Shown here in pieces: positions 20,022-34,590 of a stretch of 64,000 nt of DNA. Numbering within the stretch: the stretch's first letter is position 1; each line of letters starts with the position of its first letter. The stretch is from the NCBI RefSeq assembly GCF_900087055.1, contig NZ_LT575468.1:2793773-2857772 (forward strand). Direction: 5' to 3'. Origin of the DNA: Plesiomonas shigelloides. GTDB taxonomy: Bacteria; Pseudomonadota; Gammaproteobacteria; Enterobacterales; CAMTGL01. Position numbers and translations under genes: made by a program. Under the pieces are notes generated by a model that did no database searches, was not told where the DNA came from, and saw only the letters and a list, made by a program, of their open reading frames with translations.

Positions 20022-20852
20022 TTAATGGGCATTCATCATTGCCTGCATTACCCGCAGTACATCGGCCGTTTCTTGCACATCGTGTACCCGAATAATTTGC
20101 GCGCCCTTCTGGGCCGCCAACAGCGCACAAGCCAGACTACCAGCCAGACGCTGATCGGCTTGGTTGTTGAGTAGTTTACCAATCATTGACTTTCTCGACA
20201 TCCCTACCAGCAACGGATAGTGCAGTGCATGGAATTTTTCGAGCTGATTCAATAATTGGTAATTATGCGCCAGGGTTTTTCCAAAACCAAATCCCGGATC
20301 GAGAATGATGTTATTCGCCGCGATCCCTGCCTGTTGGCATGCCATAGCGCGTTCGGCTAAAAAGTGCATCACTTCAGCAACCACATCCTGATAGTGCGGC
20401 TGCTCTTGCATTGTGCGGGGCTGGCCTTGCATGTGCATGATACATATCGGCACTTGCGCCTTTGCCGCCACTTCCAGTGCGCCGGGCGCTTGCAGCGCGT
20501 TGATGTCATTGATCAAATGCGCGCCCGCCAAACAGGCTTCACGCATCACAGCTGGCTTATAGGTATCGACTGACAGCCACACATCCAACTCACGACTCAA
20601 GCGTTCAAGCAACGGAATGACGCGCTCTAGCTCTTCGGCCTCACTCACCTCATCAGCGCCCGGACGGGTTGACTCACCGCCAATATCAATGATGCTAGCA
20701 CCGGCGTTGACCATCGCTTCGGCATGACGCAACGCGCTATCTTGACCATAAAAACGGCCACCGTCAGAAAATGAGTCGGGAGTGAAATTCAAAATCCCCA
20801 TAATTTGCGGTTGGCTCAGATCCAGCGTCCGACCACGGCTGTGTAGTTGCAT
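20022..20852 (-). CDS. folP: Dihydropteroate synthase
   Basis: A 276-residue TIM-barrel enzyme condensing p-aminobenzoate with dihydropterin pyrophosphate, the sulfonamide target. Signature segments: MGILNFTPDSFSDGG, DIGGESTRPGA and DPGFGFGKT. I use ATG 20852 (MQLHSRGRTLDLS) behind GAGGAG; the longer frame has an unsupported N-terminal extension. A terminator separates it from ftsH. Confidence 0.97.
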   Translation of the reverse strand: MQLHSRGRTLDLSQPQIMGILNFTPDSFSDGGRFYGQDSALRHAEAMVNAGASIIDIGGESTRPGADEVSEAEELERVIPLLERLSRELDVWLSVDTYKPAVMREACLAGAHLINDINALQAPGALEVAAKAQVPICIMHMQGQPRTMQEQPHYQDVVAEVMHFLAERAMACQQAGIAANNIILDPGFGFGKTLAHNYQLLNQLEKFHALHYPLLVGMSRKSMIGKLLNNQADQRLAGSLACALLAAQKGAQIIRVHDVQETADVLRVMQAMMNAH

Positions 20853-20900
20853 GTTGTTATTCTCCTCACCGTTAGGTAATGCACAGACGGCCACAAATAG

Positions 20901-20926
20901 AAAACCCCGGGCAAGCCCGGGGTTTT
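20901..20926 (-). terminator. Terminator of ftsH
   Basis: AAAACCCCGGGC-aa-GCCCGGGGTTTT: a 12-bp symmetric hairpin between the ftsH stop and folP. It separates rlmE-ftsH from folP-glmM-secG. Confidence 0.9.
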
Positions 20927-20942
20927 AAGATTACCACATCAG

Positions 20943-22970
20943 TTACTGTGCAGGTTTATTGTCAGACGGATTCGCGTCTTTCTTCTCTGCATTCTCTGAA
21001 GCTGGCGCCTGCTCCGCAGTGTCAGCCACAGGTTGCGCGCTTGGTGCTTGCTCAGGTGCTGTAGCGGCAGGTTGAGCGGCTGAACTCACTACCGAATCAG
21101 TGACGGGTGCGCTAGCGACTGGCTCATTAGCCGGCGCCGCAGTGGCATGGTCACTCCAGCCTGCTGGCGGACGAATATCCGATTTCCGCGCCATCAGATC
21201 ATCAATCTGCGGAGCATCAATGGTTTCGTACTTCATCAGCGCATCTTTCATGCTGTGCAGCAAATCCATGTTTTCAGACAGGATCTGGCGCGTACGCTGG
21301 TAGTTACGGTCAATAATGGCACGCACTTCGATATCGATGGCACGCGCGGTTTCATCCGACATGTGCTTGGCTTTGGCCATAGAGCGGCCCAAGAACACTT
21401 CGCCATCTTCTTCGGAGTACAGCAGTGGGCCCATCTTCTCGGAGAAGCCCCACTGGGTCACCATCTTACGGGCAATTTCAGTAGCGCGTTCGATGTCATT
21501 AGACGCACCGGTCGACACTTTATCTGCACCGTAAATCAGCTCTTCTGCCACACGGCCACCGTACAGGCTGGAAATCATGCTCTCCAGATACTGACGGCTG
21601 TGGCTCACACGGTCTTGCTCTGGCAGGTACATGGTCACACCCAGCGCACGACCACGCGGGATGATACTGACTTTGTACACCGGATCGTGATCCGGCACGA
21701 TACGACCAACAATGGCGTGACCCGCTTCGTGGAAGGCGGTCGCTTCTTTTTGATCTTCGGTCATCACCATGGAGCGGCGTTCCGCACCCATCATGATTTT
21801 GTCCTTGGCTTTTTCAAACTCAACCATGGACACCACACGCTGGTTACCACGCGCCGCGAACAGCGCCGCTTCGTTCACCAGGTTGGCCAAATCTGCACCG
21901 GAGAAGCCAGGCGTACCACGAGCAATCAACGAAGCGTTAACATCATTACCCAACGGCACGCGACGCATGTGAACTTTCAGGATCTGTTCACGACCACGCA
22001 CATCTGGCAGCCCCACCACCACTTGGCGGTCAAAACGGCCCGGACGCAGCAGCGCTGGGTCCAGTACATCAGGACGGTTAGTCGCTGCGATAACGATGAT
22101 GCCTTCGTTGCCTTCAAAACCATCCATCTCAACCAGCATCTGGTTCAGGGTTTGCTCACGCTCATCGTGACCACCACCTAAACCGGCGCCACGCTGACGG
22201 CCTACCGCATCAATTTCATCGATAAAGATGATGCACGGCGCCGCTTTTTTGGCTTGTTCAAACATGTCACGTACCCGAGAGGCACCGACACCCACGAACA
22301 TTTCCACAAAGTCAGAACCAGAGATAGTGAAGAATGGCACTTTGGCTTCACCGGCAATGGCTTTTGCCAGCAAGGTTTTACCGGTACCTGGAGGACCCAC
22401 CATCAGAACGCCTTTCGGGATCTTACCGCCCAATTTCTGGAAACGGCTTGGATCACGCAGGTATTCCACCAGCTCGGTCACTTCTTCTTTTGCTTCGTCA
22501 CAACCGGCAACATCAGCAAAGGTTGTTTTCACCTGATCTTCAGTCAACATACGGGCGCGGCTCTTACCGAACGACATCGCGCCTTTACCCCCACCGCCTT
22601 GCATTTGACGCATGAAGAATATCCATACGCCGATCAGCAGCAGCATCGGGAACCAAGAAATAAAGATAGAAGCCAACAGGCTTGGCTCCTCAGGCGGCTC
22701 ACCGAACACCTTCACATTTTTATTGATCAGGTCGTCGAGCAGCTTAGGATCGTTCAGCGGCATATACGTTACTGAACGTGCACCATCAGTTTTGGTGAAC
22801 TGAATTTCACGACCATCGATACGTACTTCACGGATCTGGTTCTGGCCGAGGGCACTCACGAACGCGGTGTAATCCACCTGACGGTCACTGGATTTGCTCG
22901 GTCCAAAACTCTGAAACACCGACATAAGCACGACGGCAATGACGAGCCAAAGAATTAGATTTTTCGCCAT
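20943..22970 (-). CDS. ftsH: ATP-dependent zinc metalloprotease FtsH
   Basis: A 675-residue membrane-bound AAA protease. Two transmembrane segments ([15 protein letters not shown] at the N-terminus and another near residue 100) precede Walker A (GPPGTGKT), Walker B (IIFIDEID), the second region of homology and the zinc site HEAGH. It degrades LpxC, sigma-32 and damaged membrane proteins. I use ATG 22970 (MAKNLILW); a TTG three codons upstream is less likely. The C-terminal tail is about 30 residues longer than in E. coli and is very rich in Ala, Pro, Ser and Glu. Confidence 0.98.
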   Translation of the reverse strand: MAKNLILWLVIAVVLMSVFQSFGPSKSSDRQVDYTAFVSALGQNQIREVRIDGREIQFTKTDGARSVTYMPLNDPKLLDDLINKNVKVFGEPPEEPSLLASIFISWFPMLLLIGVWIFFMRQMQGGGGKGAMSFGKSRARMLTEDQVKTTFADVAGCDEAKEEVTELVEYLRDPSRFQKLGGKIPKGVLMVGPPGTGKTLLAKAIAGEAKVPFFTISGSDFVEMFVGVGASRVRDMFEQAKKAAPCIIFIDEIDAVGRQRGAGLGGGHDEREQTLNQMLVEMDGFEGNEGIIVIAATNRPDVLDPALLRPGRFDRQVVVGLPDVRGREQILKVHMRRVPLGNDVNASLIARGTPGFSGADLANLVNEAALFAARGNQRVVSMVEFEKAKDKIMMGAERRSMVMTEDQKEATAFHEAGHAIVGRIVPDHDPVYKVSIIPRGRALGVTMYLPEQDRVSHSRQYLESMISSLYGGRVAEELIYGADKVSTGASNDIERATEIARKMVTQWGFSEKMGPLLYSEEDGEVFLGRSMAKAKHMSDETARAIDIEVRAIIDRNYQRTRQILSENMDLLHSMKDALMKYETIDAPQIDDLMARKSDIRPPAGWSDHATAAPANEPVASAPVTDSVVSSAAQPAATAPEQAPSAQPVADTAEQAPASENAEKKDANPSDNKPAQ

Positions 22971-23025
22971 ATCACTCAAGGGATTAACCTCGCATTACAA
23001 CTGACTGTGAACTTTAGCTAGAGTA

Positions 23026-23655
23026 CTACAGTTTGTACCCTGTAGCCACAATGTAAACTTCTCGCGATCGGGACCGCGAAGAGTCTGGCTTACGAATTTT
23101 TACAGTCGTAAACATTTTCCGTACTTCATTGAGGTAATCGTCAAATCCATCTCCTTGAAAAACTTTGACCACAAAGGCTCCCTTGGGTACCAATACCTGA
23201 CGGCACATATCCAAAGCCAGCTCCACCAGATACATCGCGCGCGGTTGGTCAACCACCGAGTTACCGCTCATGTTTGGCGCCATGTCTGACATCACCACAT
23301 CGACTTGGCCCTGGCCGGTACGCTCGAGCAGCGCATTGAGCACCGCCTCTTCACGAAAATCGCCCTGCAGAAAATCCACGCCGACAATCGGATCCATCGG
23401 CAAAATATCACAGGCTATAACATGCCCTTGATCACCAATCTGATCAACGACATATTGTGACCAACCTCCCGGCGCAGCACCCAGATCCACAATGGTCATG
23501 CCAGGCTTGAATAATTTATCTGACTGCTGGATCTCTTTAAGCTTAAAATAAGCTCGAGAACGCAATCCCAATTTCTGCGCTTCTTGTACATACTTATCGT
23601 GGAAGTGTTCATCCAACCAACGGGATGAACTGCCTGTGCGCTTCTTCTTAACCAT
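23026..23655 (-). CDS. rlmE: 23S rRNA (U2552) 2'-O-methyltransferase RlmE
   Basis: A 209-residue methyltransferase (RrmJ/FtsJ). SAM-binding segment [12 protein letters not shown]; the catalytic tetrad K-D-K-E is visible in [26 protein letters not shown] and [10 protein letters not shown]. It methylates U2552 on the 50S A-loop. It is co-directional with ftsH, which starts 55 bp downstream, and divergent from yhbY, as in E. coli. Confidence 0.97.
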   Translation of the reverse strand: MVKKKRTGSSSRWLDEHFHDKYVQEAQKLGLRSRAYFKLKEIQQSDKLFKPGMTIVDLGAAPGGWSQYVVDQIGDQGHVIACDILPMDPIVGVDFLQGDFREEAVLNALLERTGQGQVDVVMSDMAPNMSGNSVVDQPRAMYLVELALDMCRQVLVPKGAFVVKVFQGDGFDDYLNEVRKMFTTVKIRKPDSSRSRSREVYIVATGYKL

Positions 23656-23767
23656 ATTCTATCCAAATACGCAAACAAACTACGCGGAATTGCCTCGCAC
23701 GCTTGGTGATAAACCCTAGATGGCGTTAGAATGCCGCGTTTTCAACCTTAAGAGTGAAAAAAGCACC

Positions 23768-24061
23768 ATGACGCTCACGAACAAACAAAAGCAGCACCTC
23801 AAAGGGCTGGCCCATCCACTGAAACCCGTGGTACTGCTTGGCGCTAACGGCCTGACCGAGGGTGTGCTGGCTGAAATCGACAACGCCCTGAACCACCACG
23901 AGCTGATCAAAGTGAAGGTTGCCGCCGAAGAGCGTGAAACCAAAGCCCTGATCGTTGATGCTATCGTACGTGAAACCGGTGCACTGAAAGTTCAGGTGAT
24001 CGGTAATATTCTGGTTCTGTTCCGTCCAAGCGAAGAACGTAAAATCGTTCTGCCTCGCTAA
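23768..24061 (+). CDS. yhbY: RNA-binding protein YhbY (CRM domain)
   Basis: A 97-residue single CRM-domain protein associated with 50S precursor particles. The conserved core KGLAHPLKPVVLLGANGLTEG and the C-terminal ERKIVLPR are present. ATG 23768 (MTLTNKQKQHLKG) matches the family start; the longer frame extends into the promoter region. It is divergent from rlmE and followed by a strong terminator. Confidence 0.95.
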   Translation: MTLTNKQKQHLKGLAHPLKPVVLLGANGLTEGVLAEIDNALNHHELIKVKVAAEERETKALIVDAIVRETGALKVQVIGNILVLFRPSEERKIVLPR

Positions 24062-24135
24062 TAACCAGCCGTACCGCACATTACCGAAACCGGTTCATGG
24101 CAACGGGTAACCGTTTCATTCCGGTACGTGATACC

Positions 24136-24161
24136 AAAAAGGCCGTATAACGGCCTTTTTT
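24136..24161. terminator. Terminator after yhbY (bidirectional)
   Basis: AAAAAGGCCGT-ata-ACGGCCTTTTTT lies between convergent yhbY and greA. A runs on one side and T runs on the other allow use by both. Confidence 0.9.
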
Positions 24162-24262
24162 ATTATACCGTCTGGGTATCAGCCACCCGCTTCGTGCTGG
24201 CGCAGCCGAACCTCAGTGTAACACCGAGTCCCAAACGGTAAGTGTAGCGAAAAGTGCCAGAC

Positions 24263-24739
24263 TCAGAGGTACTGCACGTTCAAAATTTCGAACTCGACTT
24301 CGCCACCTGGGGTACGGATCACCACCACGTCGTCTTGCTCTTTGCCAATCAGGCCACGTGCAATTGGCGAGTTCACTGAGATCAGGTTCTGTTTGAAATC
24401 AGCCTCATCATCACCCACGATACGGTAGGTCAGCTCTTCTTCGCTGTCAGTGTTAAAAACGGTCACTGTCGCACCAAAGATCACGCGGCCATTGTTTGGC
24501 ATCTTAGTGATATCAATGATCTGGCAATTAGACAGTTTGCCTTCAATTTCTTGAATTCGACCTTCGCAGAAACCTTGCTGTTCACGAGCTGCGTGGTATT
24601 CGGCGTTTTCTTTCAGATCACCGTGTTCACGGGCTTCGGCAATGGCATCAATGATTTCGGGACGACGCACGTTTTTCAGGTACTCGAGCTCTTCGCGCAG
24701 CTTCTCTGCACCACGCACGGTCATTGGAATCTGGTTCAT
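24263..24739 (-). CDS. greA: Transcript cleavage factor GreA
   Basis: A 158-residue GreA with an N-terminal antiparallel coiled coil. The tip acidic residues are in [14 protein letters not shown], which stimulate RNA polymerase to cleave backtracked RNA, followed by a C-terminal FKBP-like domain. Exactly the usual length. Divergent from dacB, as in E. coli. Confidence 0.98.
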   Translation of the reverse strand: MNQIPMTVRGAEKLREELEYLKNVRRPEIIDAIAEAREHGDLKENAEYHAAREQQGFCEGRIQEIEGKLSNCQIIDITKMPNNGRVIFGATVTVFNTDSEEELTYRIVGDDEADFKQNLISVNSPIARGLIGKEQDDVVVIRTPGGEVEFEILNVQYL

Positions 24740-24958
24740 AAAGCTAATTACCCCTTACAAACGAACTGTTTTTTTATCTTGAGGCGTATGAAAACGCAAA
24801 AAGACACCTGACCCTGACTGTGAAGCCGGGACTGGTATCCGTTAAACTGTTCTTCTATTCTAGCCTGTATTCTAACTTGGAGTGAACGATGGGTCATCGT
24901 TTACTTTTTCACTCTTTATTCATAGTATGCCAGTACATCTACTCACCTGTTGTTTATC

Positions 24959-26389
24959 ATGCGTTTTTTGACTTCTGCGGCTGTGGCCGCCTGTGTATTC
25001 TCGCTGCCAGTGGCAGCCAGTGTCATTCCGGTTACCGACTATGAGCAGGCGTTGCCCCCTGGCACCCAGCTTTCTCTTTTAGTACAACCCACTAACGGCG
25101 CGCAGCCTCTGGTGGCCTATCAGGCTGACAAGCTGGTGTTACCGGCCAGTACACAGAAAGTCTTTACGGCGCTGGCCGCCATGCTGGAATTAGGCCCCGA
25201 TTTTCGTTTCCCAACCAAGATGGGCACCGCGGCGCAAGTGCGAGAAAATAAGGTGTGGGGCGATCTGGTGGTCAGTTTCAGTGGTGATCCGCGCCTGACC
25301 CGCGATCAGATTCGACTGATGGCGAACCGTTTAGCTCAGCAAAACATCAAACAGGTGATGGGCAATCTGGTGATTGATACCTCCGTTTTTGGTAGCCACG
25401 ATAAGGCTCCCGGCTGGTCGTGGAACGATTTGACCCAGTGCTTTAATGCCCTGCCAGCAGCTGCCTCCATTGACGGCAACTGCTTTTATGCCGTGCTCAA
25501 TAGCGCAGCGACACCGGGCAATCTAGCTACTGCCTCGGTAGCCTCTCGGTACCCAGTGACCGTGGTCAGCGAAGTGAAAACTGTGACGCGTAAAATGCCG
25601 GAAGCACGCTACTGTGAGTTGGATGTTCAGCCACGTGATAACAACCGTTACGTGCTCACCGGTTGTTTGGTGCAGCAAAAAGAGCCGTTTGGCTTGAGCT
25701 TCTCGGTACAAGACCCTTCCGCCTATGCCGCCGGCATTGTGCGCCAAGAGCTGACGCGCGCGGGGATCAGCATCAGCGGGCAAACCAAAATCAGTAACGA
25801 GCCGGTAGCGATGCCTACCGTGCTGGCGGAAAACAACTCCAAACCACTGCCTGAGCTGCTGAAGATCATGCTCAAAGAATCGGACAACCAGATTGCCGAT
25901 GTGATGTTCCGCACCGTCGGTCACCACTACTTTAATGTACCGGGCACCTTCCGCGCCGGCTCTGATGCGGTGCGTGCGATTTTGTCCAAACAAGCTGGGG
26001 TGCGTTTTGGTAACACCGTGATGGCCGATGGCTCCGGTTTATCGCGTCATAACTTGGTGTCAGCGCAAACCATGATGGATACCTTGCAGTACATCGCCAA
26101 ACACGACGATCAATTAGGGATCATCGCGATGCTGCCAGTTTCCGGCACGGATGGCACGTTGCGCTATCGCGCCAGCGTGCGTGAAGCGCCGCTCAAAGGT
26201 CAGGTACACGCCAAAACGGGCGCACTGCAAGGGGTATACAATCTGGCCGGTTTCATGCGGACCGCCAGTGGCCAACAGGTAGCGTTCGTGCAGTTTGTCT
26301 CCAGCTATTCGGCGCTGGATCACCGCACCCGCCGTGCTGGGCTGAACAAATTTGAAGGTCAGCTGTACAAGGCGATTTATAACCAGTAA
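24959..26389 (+). CDS. dacB: D-alanyl-D-alanine carboxypeptidase/endopeptidase (PBP4)
   Basis: A 476-residue periplasmic penicillin-binding protein 4. A signal peptide (MRFLTSAAVAACVFSLPVAA) precedes the mature enzyme. The active-site motifs are SxxK (STQK), SxN (SDN) and KTG (HAKTGALQG). It trims peptidoglycan peptides and cleaves cross-links. I use ATG 24959 (MRFL); an upstream TTG is open but less likely. Divergent from greA and convergent with carB. Confidence 0.96.
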   Translation: MRFLTSAAVAACVFSLPVAASVIPVTDYEQALPPGTQLSLLVQPTNGAQPLVAYQADKLVLPASTQKVFTALAAMLELGPDFRFPTKMGTAAQVRENKVWGDLVVSFSGDPRLTRDQIRLMANRLAQQNIKQVMGNLVIDTSVFGSHDKAPGWSWNDLTQCFNALPAAASIDGNCFYAVLNSAATPGNLATASVASRYPVTVVSEVKTVTRKMPEARYCELDVQPRDNNRYVLTGCLVQQKEPFGLSFSVQDPSAYAAGIVRQELTRAGISISGQTKISNEPVAMPTVLAENNSKPLPELLKIMLKESDNQIADVMFRTVGHHYFNVPGTFRAGSDAVRAILSKQAGVRFGNTVMADGSGLSRHNLVSAQTMMDTLQYIAKHDDQLGIIAMLPVSGTDGTLRYRASVREAPLKGQVHAKTGALQGVYNLAGFMRTASGQQVAFVQFVSSYSALDHRTRRAGLNKFEGQLYKAIYNQ

Positions 26390-26404
26390 TTCCGCCGCTG
26401 GAAT

Positions 26405-26432
26405 GCCAGCACATCGTTATTACTGTGCTGGC
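26405..26432. repeat. Perfect 9-bp inverted repeat after dacB
   Basis: GCCAGCACA, ten bases, TGTGCTGGC, 15 bp past the dacB stop. There is no T run, so it may be an mRNA 3'-end stabiliser or processing hairpin upstream of the real terminator at 26593. Confidence 0.6.
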
Positions 26433-26592
26433 TTGCAACTGCCGGCAGCGTACAAAATTGTAACCAATCCTCTGCCCAGACTGAGTGTCAGCAGAGGTAA
26501 CAAGGCGCGACAAGCTGTAAAACGCACGCCTACCGGTAAGATTATTGGTCAGCTGCGCCGCCGCAAGAATCGTATCGGCTGATATGTAGCAT

Positions 26593-26621
26593 AAAAAAGC
26601 CCGCCATTTGGCGGGCTTTTT
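26593..26621. terminator. Bidirectional terminator between dacB and carB
   Basis: AAAAAAGCCCGCC-attt-GGCGGGCTTTTT, a symmetric stem between convergent genes. Confidence 0.9.
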
Positions 26622-26678
26622 GTTTCTTCATCACTTATCGACAAGTTTGCGATAAGTGCGACGTACGGATTATCGCGC

Positions 26679-29897
<3,219 letters not shown>

Positions 29898-29926
29898 TGC
29901 TTAACAACTCCTGCTGCTGCGGCTGA

Positions 29927-31087
29927 TTATTGCTGGTTTGCGTTTTGGTTCTGACGATATTGCTCAATCAATTCGATGAAGTGATCAAACAGCGGTGCGG
30001 CATCGTGCGGGCCTGGGCTTGCTTCTGGGTGACCCTGGAAGCTAAATGCTGGCTTGTCCGTACGGTGAATCCCCTGCAACGAGCCATCAAACAGTGACAC
30101 GTGGGTTGCACGTAAAGTGGCTGGCAACGTGGCTTCATCTACGGCAAAACCGTGGTTTTGCGCGGTGATCATCACCACATTACGGTCTAAATCTTTCACC
30201 GGATGGTTGCCGCCGTGGTGGCCGAACTTCATCTTCACGGTCTTGGCACCGGAGGCCAGTGCTAACAGCTGGTGACCTAAGCAGATACCAAAAACAGGGA
30301 TATCGTGCTGCAGCAGCTCTTCAATAGCACTGATCGCGTAATCGCACGGCGCTGGGTCGCCTGGGCCGTTGGACAGGAACACCCCATCCGGATTGAGCGC
30401 CAGCACATCCGCCGCTGGCGTTTGCGCCGGAACAACAGTCAGGCGGCAACCTCGGTCCACCAACATCCGCAGGATATTGCGCTTCACACCGTAGTCATAC
30501 GCCACCACATGGAATGGCAGGTCATCATTGTTTGCCGCCTGTGGCAGGCCGTTTTGCAGCGTCCAGCTACCTTGCGTCCAGTTGTAGGCTTCGGCTGTGG
30601 TGACTTCTTTGGCTAAATCCAGACCACTCAAACCGCCAAAGGCGCGCGCTTTTTCCAGCGCCAGCGCGGCATCTGGCTGTGCGCCGGCAATGATGCAACC
30701 ATTTTGGGCACCTTTTTCGCGCAGAATGCGGGTCAATTTGCGGGTATCAATATCAGCGATGCCGACAACGTTGTGGCGTTTGAGATAATCAGAAAGGGTT
30801 TCGGTACTGCGGAAGTTACTGGCAATCAGGGGTAAATCACGAATTACAAGACCTTGAGCATGAACGGCGGGGGATTCTTCATCTTCTGGGTTGGTGCCGA
30901 CATTGCCAATATGAGGATAAGTAAGAGTAACAATCTGGCGGGAATACGAAGGATCAGTAAGAATTTCTTGGTAACCGGTCATCGAGGTATTAAAAACAAC
31001 TTCGCCGACCGCCGAGCCTTCTGCGCCGATTGCGGTACCTTTGAAGACTGTGCCGTCTTCGAGAACTAACAGTGCCGACCTACTCAA
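29927..31087 (-). CDS. carA: Carbamoyl-phosphate synthase small subunit
   Basis: A 386-residue glutamine amidotransferase subunit. The catalytic Cys lies in [16 protein letters not shown] and the catalytic His-Glu in [13 protein letters not shown]. It supplies ammonia to CarB. The longest frame starts at ATG 31099, but that ATG is part of the Shine-Dalgarno (ATGGAGGTT). A TTG at 31085-31087 with GGAGG five bases upstream ([13 protein letters not shown]) aligns with the E. coli start [13 protein letters not shown], so I prefer it. Both are open. Confidence 0.94.
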   Translation of the reverse strand: MSRSALLVLEDGTVFKGTAIGAEGSAVGEVVFNTSMTGYQEILTDPSYSRQIVTLTYPHIGNVGTNPEDEESPAVHAQGLVIRDLPLIASNFRSTETLSDYLKRHNVVGIADIDTRKLTRILREKGAQNGCIIAGAQPDAALALEKARAFGGLSGLDLAKEVTTAEAYNWTQGSWTLQNGLPQAANNDDLPFHVVAYDYGVKRNILRMLVDRGCRLTVVPAQTPAADVLALNPDGVFLSNGPGDPAPCDYAISAIEELLQHDIPVFGICLGHQLLALASGAKTVKMKFGHHGGNHPVKDLDRNVVMITAQNHGFAVDEATLPATLRATHVSLFDGSLQGIHRTDKPAFSFQGHPEASPGPHDAAPLFDHFIELIEQYRQNQNANQQ

Positions 31088-31099
31088 AACAACCTCCAT

Positions 31100-31532
31100 G
31101 AATATTTAATCTTTTTTACCACATAACCATTCATACATGAGAGCCAAAAGCGCTGTCAATCATGTTAAATAATGAATTTTTGGCAAATTGCGCGAATTCT
31201 ATAGACGGGCTTACCGCTTGTCCAGAAAAAACTCCCACTTTAGACACAAAAACCGCCAACACAGCGAAATAACGCCACGCCAGCGCTAAAAGTAAGATAA
31301 AAACACAAAAGATAACCGTTTGCATGAAGAGATAACTTTCACCCGCAGTAAAATACGCAGTAAAAACGGCAAAAATCTCGACAAAGGGGAAAAGACAAAA
31401 AAAAACCGCACAAGACACCAACTAATGATATCAATAGTGCGATTTCGATGTGAAATGCTTATTTTAACAAGAAAAGTGCACAGCAATATGCATGCTTACG
31501 AACGTGTCACTCGATCCGTTAGTAACACGCCA
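31100..31532. other. carA upstream region
   Basis: A 430-bp AT-rich stretch that must hold the carAB promoters on the minus strand. It includes a T9 run on that strand (31393-31401), preceded by a possible CGCAC/GTGCG stem that could end the dapB transcript. I saw AT-rich TGAAT/ATTCA-like halves (near 31100 and 31165) but no pair good enough to call ArgR boxes. No gene. Confidence 0.4.
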
Positions 31533-32423
<891 letters not shown>

Positions 32424-32430
32424 TTAACCT

Positions 32431-33375
32431 TTAATCAATTTGCTGCACCCGCAATTCGCGTGGAACCTCAAAGGTGATGTTTTCTTCTCGCCCTTCGGTT
32501 TCGGTAACAGTCACCGCTCCGAGGTCTTGCAAGCGGGCAATCACGGCCTGCACCAACACCTCTGGCGCTGATGCGCCCGCCGTAACGCCGACAGTGTCCA
32601 CGCCCTGCAACCACGCTTCATCGATATCTTCCGCACCATCAATCAGATAGGCGGCTTTCCCCGCTCGACGCGCCAGCTCAGCTAAGCGATTCGAGTTAGA
32701 CGAGTTTTTCGAGCCGACCACCAGCACCACTTGTGCCTGCTCGGCTAACTGGCGTACCGCCTCTTGCCGGTTGGTGGTGGCATAACAGATGTCGTCTTTG
32801 CGCGGACCGATGATGGCCGGGAAATGCTGACGCAGTGCATCAATCACTTCTGACGTATCATCCACCGACAGCGTGGTCTGGGTCATGAAGCACAGATTTT
32901 CTTGGTTTTTGACCACCAGTTTCGCCACATCCTCGGGCGACTCCACCAGATACATGCCACCTTGCGGATTGCTGTACTGGCCCATGGTGCCTTCCACTTC
33001 AGGGTGACCGGCATGGCCAATCAGTACCGCTTCCATGCCCTTGCGACTGGCGCGCGCAACTTCCATATGCACTTTCGTCACCAGTGGACAGGTAGCATCA
33101 AACACGCTCAGATCGCGTGATTTGGCTTCGGCGCGCACCGCCTGCGAGACACCGTGCGCCGAAAAGATCACGATGCAGCCATCCGGCACTTCATGCAAAT
33201 CTTCGACAAACACGGCCCCGCGCTGGCGCAATCCTTCCACAACGTAGCGGTTATGCACCACTTCATGGCGAACATAAATCGGCGCGCCATATAACTCCAG
33301 CGCCCGCTCGACAATGCTGATCGCACGGTCAACGCCGGCACAAAAACCACGGGGATTGGCTAACAGGATCTGCAT
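32431..33375 (-). CDS. ispH: 4-hydroxy-3-methylbut-2-enyl diphosphate reductase
   Basis: A 314-residue [4Fe-4S] enzyme of the last MEP-pathway step, giving IPP and DMAPP. The three cluster cysteines are in [17 protein letters not shown] and DDICYATTN. Last gene of the lspA-fkpB-ispH end of the operon, 11 bp after fkpB. Confidence 0.98.
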   Translation of the reverse strand: MQILLANPRGFCAGVDRAISIVERALELYGAPIYVRHEVVHNRYVVEGLRQRGAVFVEDLHEVPDGCIVIFSAHGVSQAVRAEAKSRDLSVFDATCPLVTKVHMEVARASRKGMEAVLIGHAGHPEVEGTMGQYSNPQGGMYLVESPEDVAKLVVKNQENLCFMTQTTLSVDDTSEVIDALRQHFPAIIGPRKDDICYATTNRQEAVRQLAEQAQVVLVVGSKNSSNSNRLAELARRAGKAAYLIDGAEDIDEAWLQGVDTVGVTAGASAPEVLVQAVIARLQDLGAVTVTETEGREENITFEVPRELRVQQID

Positions 33376-33386
33376 GCAGTTGTCTC

Positions 33387-33848
33387 TTAGTCAGCGGCCG
33401 GATGCACTGCCATTACCTCAAGATCGAAGGTAACAACTTGTCCAGCCAAGGGGTGGTTAAAATCAACGGTGACCGATTCGCCGGCAACCGCCTTAATCAT
33501 GCCCGGGATCTCCTGCCCGCCCGGCTGGGCAAACAGCATGATCATCCCTGGTTGCGGCTCGGTTTCAGTACTGAACCGGCTACGCTCAAAATGGTACACG
33601 TTATCAGGACTTGGCAGGCCAAAGGCCTCTTCCGGTTGCAGCGTAAAGCGCTTAGTATCGCCGGCTTTCAGGCCTTGCAACTGCGCTTCCAGTGCCGGTG
33701 ATAACGAGCGGTTGCCGAGCTGAAACAGTGCCGGCTTGCCCTGAGTGCGGGTCGAGTCTGCGGCACTGCCATCCGCCAACCATAAATCAAAGTGGATCAG
33801 AACTTGGCTATTCGGTCCAATGCGGGCTTCCATACTGCTTGCGTCCAT
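33387..33848 (-). CDS. fkpB: FKBP-type peptidyl-prolyl isomerase FkpB (SlpA)
   Basis: A 153-residue SlyD/SlpA-class FKBP with an IF-chaperone domain inserted in the flap ([18 protein letters not shown]) and the terminal FKBP half [17 protein letters not shown]. It is a ribosome-associated folding helper. It follows lspA after 220 bp and precedes ispH. Confidence 0.95.
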   Translation of the reverse strand: MDASSMEARIGPNSQVLIHFDLWLADGSAADSTRTQGKPALFQLGNRSLSPALEAQLQGLKAGDTKRFTLQPEEAFGLPSPDNVYHFERSRFSTETEPQPGMIMLFAQPGGQEIPGMIKAVAGESVTVDFNHPLAGQVVTFDLEVMAVHPAAD

Positions 33849-33957
33849 ACTGTCATTTCCTTATCGCGGCGCTTGATCCCTAAGCCTTGGATGATTTTTT
33901 GGTGGCGATGATGCGTTCATCACCGCACCTAAAAGCTACAAGGTCGTTTACTTAAGC

Positions 33958-33983
33958 AACAGGCCGGCCGAAGCCAGCCTGTT
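33958..33983 (-). repeat. UUCG-capped hairpin between lspA and fkpB
   Basis: On the minus strand AACAGGCTGGC-TTCG-GCCGGCCTGTT makes an 11-bp stem (one G-U) closed by a UUCG tetraloop, an unusually stable RNA fold. There is no T run after it. It lies midway in the lspA-fkpB gap and may protect or split the polycistronic message. Confidence 0.7.
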
Positions 33984-34068
33984 GGCCGGTCGCCGACCTA
34001 TGTTGATATAAGCCGGCGCCCTATTTTCATTTTCACACCTAAGTCAAAAACCGAGGTCAGATGCCGAA

Positions 34069-34590
34069 TTAGCGCGCCTGATCGGATTTCCCTGAAGATG
34101 CACTGTCATCGGCCGGAGCCAGAAAACCTTCCAGCACCACCAGCGCCGCACCGACACAGATGGCGACATCGGCCAGATTGAAGGCCGGCCAGTGATAGCT
34201 TCCCCAATAAAAATCGAGGAAGTCGACCACAAAACCATGGACCAGTCGGTCAAACAGGTTACCCAGCGCACCACCGATAATCAGGGCGTAGGCACCGTTG
34301 GCCAGCTTGTGGCTGGCCGGAGTGCGATACATCCAGACACTCAGAGCACCGGTTACCAACAGGGCGATGGCGGCAAAGAACCAACGCTGCCAACCGCTAT
34401 GTTCGGCTAAAAAGCTGAACGCTGCCCCCGGGTTTTGTACATACGTCAGATTAAAAAATGACGTTACCGGGATCAGCTCATACAGCGCTAAGTGGTTCAT
34501 AAACCAGAGTTTGCTACCGATATCCAGTACAAACACCAATGCAGATAGCCACAACCAGCGCAATCCTGTCGATAATAAAGGTTTCTTCAT
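34069..34590 (-). CDS. lspA: Lipoprotein signal peptidase (signal peptidase II)
   Basis: A 173-residue inner-membrane aspartyl protease with four transmembrane segments. Catalytic aspartates are in [11 protein letters not shown] and FNLADVAI. It cleaves prolipoproteins after Lgt acts; lgt itself is elsewhere in this window (46154). The ATG overlaps the ileS stop by one base. Confidence 0.97.
   Translation of the reverse strand: MKKPLLSTGLRWLWLSALVFVLDIGSKLWFMNHLALYELIPVTSFFNLTYVQNPGAAFSFLAEHSGWQRWFFAAIALLVTGALSVWMYRTPASHKLANGAYALIIGGALGNLFDRLVHGFVVDFLDFYWGSYHWPAFNLADVAICVGAALVVLEGFLAPADDSASSGKSDQAR

Noticed and set aside
31100-31200. ArgR boxes upstream of carA
   Set aside because: Isolated TGAAT and ATTCA halves occur in AT-rich sequence but no pair fits the 18-bp palindrome well.
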